From Candidatus Hermodarchaeota archaeon (GTDB lineage Archaea > Asgardarchaeota > Hermodarchaeia > Hermodarchaeales > Hermodarchaeaceae): a DNA stretch of 34,036 nt. Positions 30,860 to 34,036 of the stretch are shown here, in pieces (position 1 is the first letter of the stretch; every line of letters starts with the position of its first letter). The position numbers and the translations under genes were made by a program. The notes beneath the pieces were generated by a model that saw nothing but the letters and a program-made list of their open reading frames with translations, was not told where the DNA came from and did no database searches. The stretch covers positions 1-34,036 of the forward strand of contig JAEOTB010000093.1 of the NCBI GenBank assembly GCA_016840065.1. Direction: 5' to 3'.

Positions 30860-31507
30860 TCACTCAACAGTGAGCCATGTTTGTAACGCTTCTTCTGGTA
30901 CAGCTCCCTTTCTAACTAATCTTGCAGGTTCTACAGTGCAGTCAACAATAGTAGATGAGGCGGAATGGCGTGTATGGCCCGCATCAATGGTAAGGTCAAC
31001 CTGGTCTCCAATTTGTGAATAAGCGGCGGATGCTGTATGAGGGCTAGACTCGCCAGATCTGTTGGCGCTTGTGCCAGTCACAACATAACCAACACTGGAA
31101 ATAATTTGCAACGCCGCAGGATGATTAGGTACACGCACAGCAAGAGTACCTCTCGGACCTTGCACTCCTTTGGGAAGATTACGACGAGCTGGTAATATCA
31201 GAGTGAGGCCTCCTGGCCAAAATGCTTTAGCTAAATCGTATGCTTTACCCTCTAGTTCAGCAATGTCTAGAACTTGGCTAAAATCTGCAGCTAATACTGG
31301 CATTCCTGCTTTTCCTCGACGTCCTTTGATAGCGATAATCCGATCCACTACGACAGGGTCAGTGGGATTCCCCGCTAGACCATATGCTGTATCCGTCGGG
31401 AGGATGACTATTCCTCCACTTTGTATTACATCAGCTGCTTTCCTGATGATTGTTTGGTCAGGATTGTGTTTATCCACCACTAGAAATTTCTGAGAACCAC
31501 TAGTCAT
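30860..31507 (-). CDS. sua5: Threonylcarbamoyl-AMP synthase (Sua5/YrdC domain)
   Basis: It makes threonylcarbamoyl-AMP from threonine, bicarbonate and ATP, the substrate for KEOPS. It is 215 aa from ATG 31507. GGIVILPTDTAYGLAGNPTD, IAIKGRRGKAGMPV, WPGGLTLILPAR and TGTSANRSGESSPH are all conserved. The C-terminus ends soon after the YrdC domain, so it is the short form without the Sua5 linker domain. A GTG at 31546 is in frame, but a TATA box (ATTATATC) about 29 nt before the ATG falls between them and favours a leaderless start at 31507. Confidence 0.92.
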   Translation of the reverse strand: MTSGSQKFLVVDKHNPDQTIIRKAADVIQSGGIVILPTDTAYGLAGNPTDPVVVDRIIAIKGRRGKAGMPVLAADFSQVLDIAELEGKAYDLAKAFWPGGLTLILPARRNLPKGVQGPRGTLAVRVPNHPAALQIISSVGYVVTGTSANRSGESSPHTASAAYSQIGDQVDLTIDAGHTRHSASSTIVDCTVEPARLVRKGAVPEEALQTWLTVE

Positions 31508-31526
31508 TCTTTTAATACTCACCACA

Positions 31527-31545
31527 ATACATGATATAATCGTCA
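31527..31545. promoter_or_regulatory. Divergent TATA region, Sua5 and nucleotidyltransferase
   Basis: GATATAAT at 31533-31540 on the plus strand is ~35 nt before the TTG at 31572. Its complement ATTATATC serves Sua5 on the minus strand. A shared core may drive both directions. Confidence 0.5.
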
Positions 31546-31571
31546 CATAAAACCTAATCGAGGTGTTAGAT

Positions 31572-32576
31572 TTGCGGGCGGTGGTCTTAGCCAGTGGTCA
31601 AGGTACTAGATTTACTCCCCTCACGAATTATCTTCCTAAACCACTTCTTCCTGCTGCCAACAACTCCCTCCTTGAACACCTATTCAACATCCTGAAAGAG
31701 GCTGGAGTTACTGATATCATTATTACTACTGGTCACCTTGCGCCGCAGTTAGAAAAATACTTCGAAGAAGTTTCTCCGGGTTTCTCTGTAACTTTAGTCC
31801 CTGCTCCTAATTGGAGGAAGGGTCCTCTAGCTTCGCTCAGTTCAGTCATCCCCTATCTGAAGGAGAATGATGAGCCCTTTCTGCTTCTACCCTGTGATCT
31901 CTATCTATCGGCTCACAATATTGGGCTTCTCTGCAATGCCTCCTCCGAGTTCGCTCTTCTGTATGATTCCCAAACATTTCGCCCTGGTCCCAATCTCCTT
32001 CTCGATGAAAAACTACAAGTCACTCATCTCACTCGCTCCTCTATACCTCTTGCAAACGGATTCTCATGTCTACCTGCGCTCCGTGCATCCTCAACCTTAT
32101 TCGACATAATGAAATGGGATGGCAACAAGACCACAGTTTTTGACCTCCTCCAACTATGGATTGCTAAAGGACGCCTTCTCTCTGGCATCTCAATAGTTCC
32201 AGATACTTGGTTTGATGTTGACGCACCACAAAATCTAATCAACCTCAACCATTATCTCCTCACCACTGGCTGGCCCCCTACACCAATTCCCAATGGAACT
32301 TATTTACCTCTAAACACTCAATTATCAGGTCCAGTCCAAACCCCAGGGATTATCATCGGTAAACGAACTCGTATAGACGGACCAGTACTACTAGGTTCAG
32401 GGGTTCGTATTGGTGATGATTGCTATGTCGCTGATGGTACAACGCTTGGGGACGCTACTGTAATCCATGACAATGCAGCTCTTCAAAGGTGCATCACTCT
32501 CCCTCAGACAGAGATTCCAGCATGTACTAATCTCCACAACGCAATTTTAGATACAAGGGGTAACGCTATACGATAA
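31572..32576 (+). CDS. Nucleotidyltransferase with C-terminal hexapeptide-repeat region (sugar/polyol phosphate type)
   Basis: It probably forms an NDP-sugar or CDP-polyol from a phosphorylated substrate. It is 334 aa from TTG 31572, behind GAGGTG (GTG 31563 is a weaker alternative). The nucleotidyltransferase core has VVLASGQGTRFTPLT, YLPKPLLPAANN and FLLLPCDLYLS. Beyond residue ~230 the sequence has the short-turn repeats of a left-handed beta-helix (IIIGKRTRIDGPVLLGSGVRIGDDC, cited as GVRIGDDC). The neighbour is a CDP-alcohol phosphatidyltransferase, so the product may feed lipid or polyol synthesis. Substrate unknown. Confidence 0.83.
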   Translation: MRAVVLASGQGTRFTPLTNYLPKPLLPAANNSLLEHLFNILKEAGVTDIIITTGHLAPQLEKYFEEVSPGFSVTLVPAPNWRKGPLASLSSVIPYLKENDEPFLLLPCDLYLSAHNIGLLCNASSEFALLYDSQTFRPGPNLLLDEKLQVTHLTRSSIPLANGFSCLPALRASSTLFDIMKWDGNKTTVFDLLQLWIAKGRLLSGISIVPDTWFDVDAPQNLINLNHYLLTTGWPPTPIPNGTYLPLNTQLSGPVQTPGIIIGKRTRIDGPVLLGSGVRIGDDCYVADGTTLGDATVIHDNAALQRCITLPQTEIPACTNLHNAILDTRGNAIR

Positions 32577-32613
32577 CATCGATTTCCAAGAAGCCCTGTA
32601 TGAGGAACTGAAG

Positions 32614-33237
32614 ATGCCTTCTCGTTACCGTCTGCGTCGTGTTTTCCGTCCTCTTGTTCAATGGGTAAGCCGAGTATTCATCAGATTTCACTTATCTCCC
32701 AACTCCATCTCTGTTCTTTCCTTTCTTGTATTGTGTCTTGCTAGCTTTCTACTTTTTTTCTTTAATCTGTACATACTCTATGGGCTTCTAGTATTCTTTG
32801 GTGGTCTCCTCGATGGTGTGGATGGTGAAGTGGCTAGACGTACTGGCTGCACCTCAGCAACGGGAGGATATCTGGACTCGTTTCTCGATCGACTAGCCGA
32901 CATTGTTGCTCTCCTCCCTTTCCTTAGCATACCCAATCCCTTTCCCATACTGGGTCCCAGTTGGATTTGGGTATTCCTAGCTATTACGGGTTGCATTCTC
33001 GTCAGCTACACACGAAGCCGAGCAACCGCAGCAGGTGCAATTGATACTGATGTAGGTCTAGGAGGTCGTTCAGAGCGTCTCTTCCTCCTTGTGGTTACTG
33101 CTCTTCTTCATCCCCTCAATCCAGCAATACCCTATGTGGGGATGCTGCTTTTGATTCCACTGAGCCACCTTACTGTCATCCATCGGGTTCTTGTCTATAA
33201 TAATCGCCTTCAACCAGTAGTTACCACGAAAAATTAA
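32614..33237 (+). CDS. CDP-alcohol phosphatidyltransferase family membrane protein
   Basis: It transfers an alcohol to a CDP-activated lipid or polyol, as in archaetidylinositol phosphate synthase. It has 207 aa with about five or six transmembrane helices. The catalytic signature D-x2-D-G-x2-A-R-x8-G-x3-D-x3-D is complete: Asp67, Asp70, Gly71, Ala74-Arg75, Gly84, Asp88 and Asp92. Upstream sits a nucleotidyltransferase. An activating enzyme plus this transferase also resembles the pair used for di-myo-inositol phosphate, a possible alternative. Confidence 0.85.
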   Translation: MPSRYRLRRVFRPLVQWVSRVFIRFHLSPNSISVLSFLVLCLASFLLFFFNLYILYGLLVFFGGLLDGVDGEVARRTGCTSATGGYLDSFLDRLADIVALLPFLSIPNPFPILGPSWIWVFLAITGCILVSYTRSRATAAGAIDTDVGLGGRSERLFLLVVTALLHPLNPAIPYVGMLLLIPLSHLTVIHRVLVYNNRLQPVVTTKN

Positions 33238-33265
33238 ACTAGATATTTACTTCTCCCTCTATGCG

Positions 33266-33970
33266 ATGTCCGTTCCTCTAGAGATTTCTCGCGGCACAGG
33301 AGCTTCTGCTCTACAAGAGGCTATTGTGAACAATCACATCATAATCCTCGTAGATGTTCTACGTGCGAGCAGTACAATCATTACTGCACTCGCTAATGGA
33401 GCTAGCGCTGTCATACCCGCATCTACCGTCAGTGAAGCGCGCCGCATCGCCGCCACACTCCCTAATGCACTCCTTGCTGGAGAACGCGCCGCCAAACCTC
33501 TCCCTGGCTTTGATTATGGCAATTCTCCGCTTAACTTTCTATCAACCAAAATACAAGGCCGTGTAATCGTCCTAACCACTAGTAACTTCACACGTGTCCT
33601 TGGCACTCCCCCCGCTTCAAGTACAATATTGGTAGGTGCCTTCCTCAATATTGATCATGTTGTCCATACAGCACTAGGTCTATACAAGCTATCGCCACAT
33701 CCAATCACAGTAGTTGCGGCAGGAGATTTGAACAGACCGGCGGCGGAAGATGATATTGCTTCAGATCATATCATCTATCGCCTCACCCACCCTGATAATC
33801 CGCCCAGTTACGCATCTTCTGAAGATATTGCTCGAGAACTACTCGTCACACGCCATGCCAGCACTCTCATCAGCTTAGGATACGAAGAAGATATCCATTT
33901 TTGCAGCAAAATCAATACCTATTCTCTCACGCCAATCCTCCGCCAAGGCGCTTTCGTCACCTACATCTAG
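33266..33970 (+). CDS. comB: 2-phosphosulfolactate phosphatase (ComB)
   Basis: This Mg-dependent phosphatase converts 2-phosphosulfolactate to sulfolactate, a coenzyme M or sulfolactate pathway step. It has 234 aa. DVLRASSTI near residues 30-38, ERAAKPLPGFDYGNSPLNF, LTTSNFTRVL and VVAAGD are family features. ComB occurs in non-methanogens as well. The other coenzyme M genes are not in the window, so methanogenesis cannot be inferred. The nearby upstream region is AT-rich with no clear TATA box. Confidence 0.9.
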   Translation: MSVPLEISRGTGASALQEAIVNNHIIILVDVLRASSTIITALANGASAVIPASTVSEARRIAATLPNALLAGERAAKPLPGFDYGNSPLNFLSTKIQGRVIVLTTSNFTRVLGTPPASSTILVGAFLNIDHVVHTALGLYKLSPHPITVVAAGDLNRPAAEDDIASDHIIYRLTHPDNPPSYASSEDIARELLVTRHASTLISLGYEEDIHFCSKINTYSLTPILRQGAFVTYI

Positions 33971-34036
33971 GGAGACTAATAGCAATCCTGTAGCTAATCT
34001 AACTTCCGTGCAGCAGATTCTTCCCAGGCTTGAAGA
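33971..34036 (+). other. Window tail, no assigned gene
   Basis: The last 66 bases hold nothing certain. A GTG at 34008 opens a frame (GTG CAG CAG ATT CTT) to the window edge and could be the start of the next gene, but it is too short to identify. Confidence 0.2.

Noticed and set aside
1-34036. tRNA genes, CRISPR arrays, insertion sequences
   Set aside because: No TTC-loop consensus, regularly spaced repeats, transposase motifs or terminal inverted repeats were seen in the gaps.

Overview
The window is a dense stretch of archaeal chromosome with short intergenic gaps and no tRNA, rRNA, CRISPR array or mobile element that I can see. The archaeal signature includes r-proteins S28e, L24e, S6e, S24e, S27ae, S15, S1e, L15e and L37ae, aIF5B, aIF2-gamma, Rpo7, Spt4, RNase P proteins, the proteasome alpha subunit, the exosome, KEOPS and prefoldin. 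Base composition is moderate (roughly mid-40s % GC by eye) and promoters carry TTAAATA/TTATAAATA boxes. The lineage cannot be fixed from sequence alone. An uncultured Asgard-type or related archaeon is my best guess (about 0.5): aIF5B has the eukaryote-like GGITQQIGA switch I and there is a JAMM peptidase beside the proteasome gene.

Layout. 1-1077: end of S28e, L24e, and an oppositely oriented NDK with a long C-terminal extension. 1223-7348: a translation/transcription cluster (aIF5B, S6e, aIF2-gamma, PIN nuclease, Rpo7, Spt4, dephospho-CoA kinase, S24e, S27ae). 7418-9636: KEOPS Kae1 and Bud32 plus an XTP/ITP pyrophosphatase. 9700-12413: S15, RecJ/GAN-like nuclease, S1e. 12614-17265: an orphan small protein, a B12-type radical SAM enzyme, a DUF2095 protein, a TGS GTPase (minus strand) and a 2-hydroxyacid dehydrogenase.

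17403-27153 is the exosome/proteasome superoperon: L15e, COG1325 RNA-binding protein, Rpp30, Pop5, then a minus-strand JAMM peptidase (with a possible small membrane protein) and a divergent membrane protein, then PsmA, SBDS, Rrp4, Rrp41, Rrp42, L37ae, Brix protein, Pcc1, prefoldin beta and a DHH phosphoesterase. 27160-29606 is an ECF transporter energising module (two ATPases plus EcfT, no S component). 29648-31507 holds the KEOPS subunit Cgi121, a THUMP protein and Sua5. 31572-33970 holds a nucleotidyltransferase, a CDP-alcohol phosphatidyltransferase and ComB.

How the genes work together: Sua5 makes threonylcarbamoyl-AMP and Kae1/Bud32/Cgi121/Pcc1 transfer the group to tRNA, so all four core KEOPS subunits and their substrate enzyme lie within one 24-kb span. 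The exosome ring, its cap, RNase P proteins and SBDS link RNA processing to ribosome maturation. The most notable sequence-level observations are two genes (Rpo7 and Pop5) whose conserved N-termini can only be reached from a CTG codon behind a Shine-Dalgarno sequence, frequent GTG/TTG starts in the exosome operon, a psmA leader with two mutually exclusive hairpins around its Shine-Dalgarno site, and tiny in-frame upstream ORFs before L24e and L15e.
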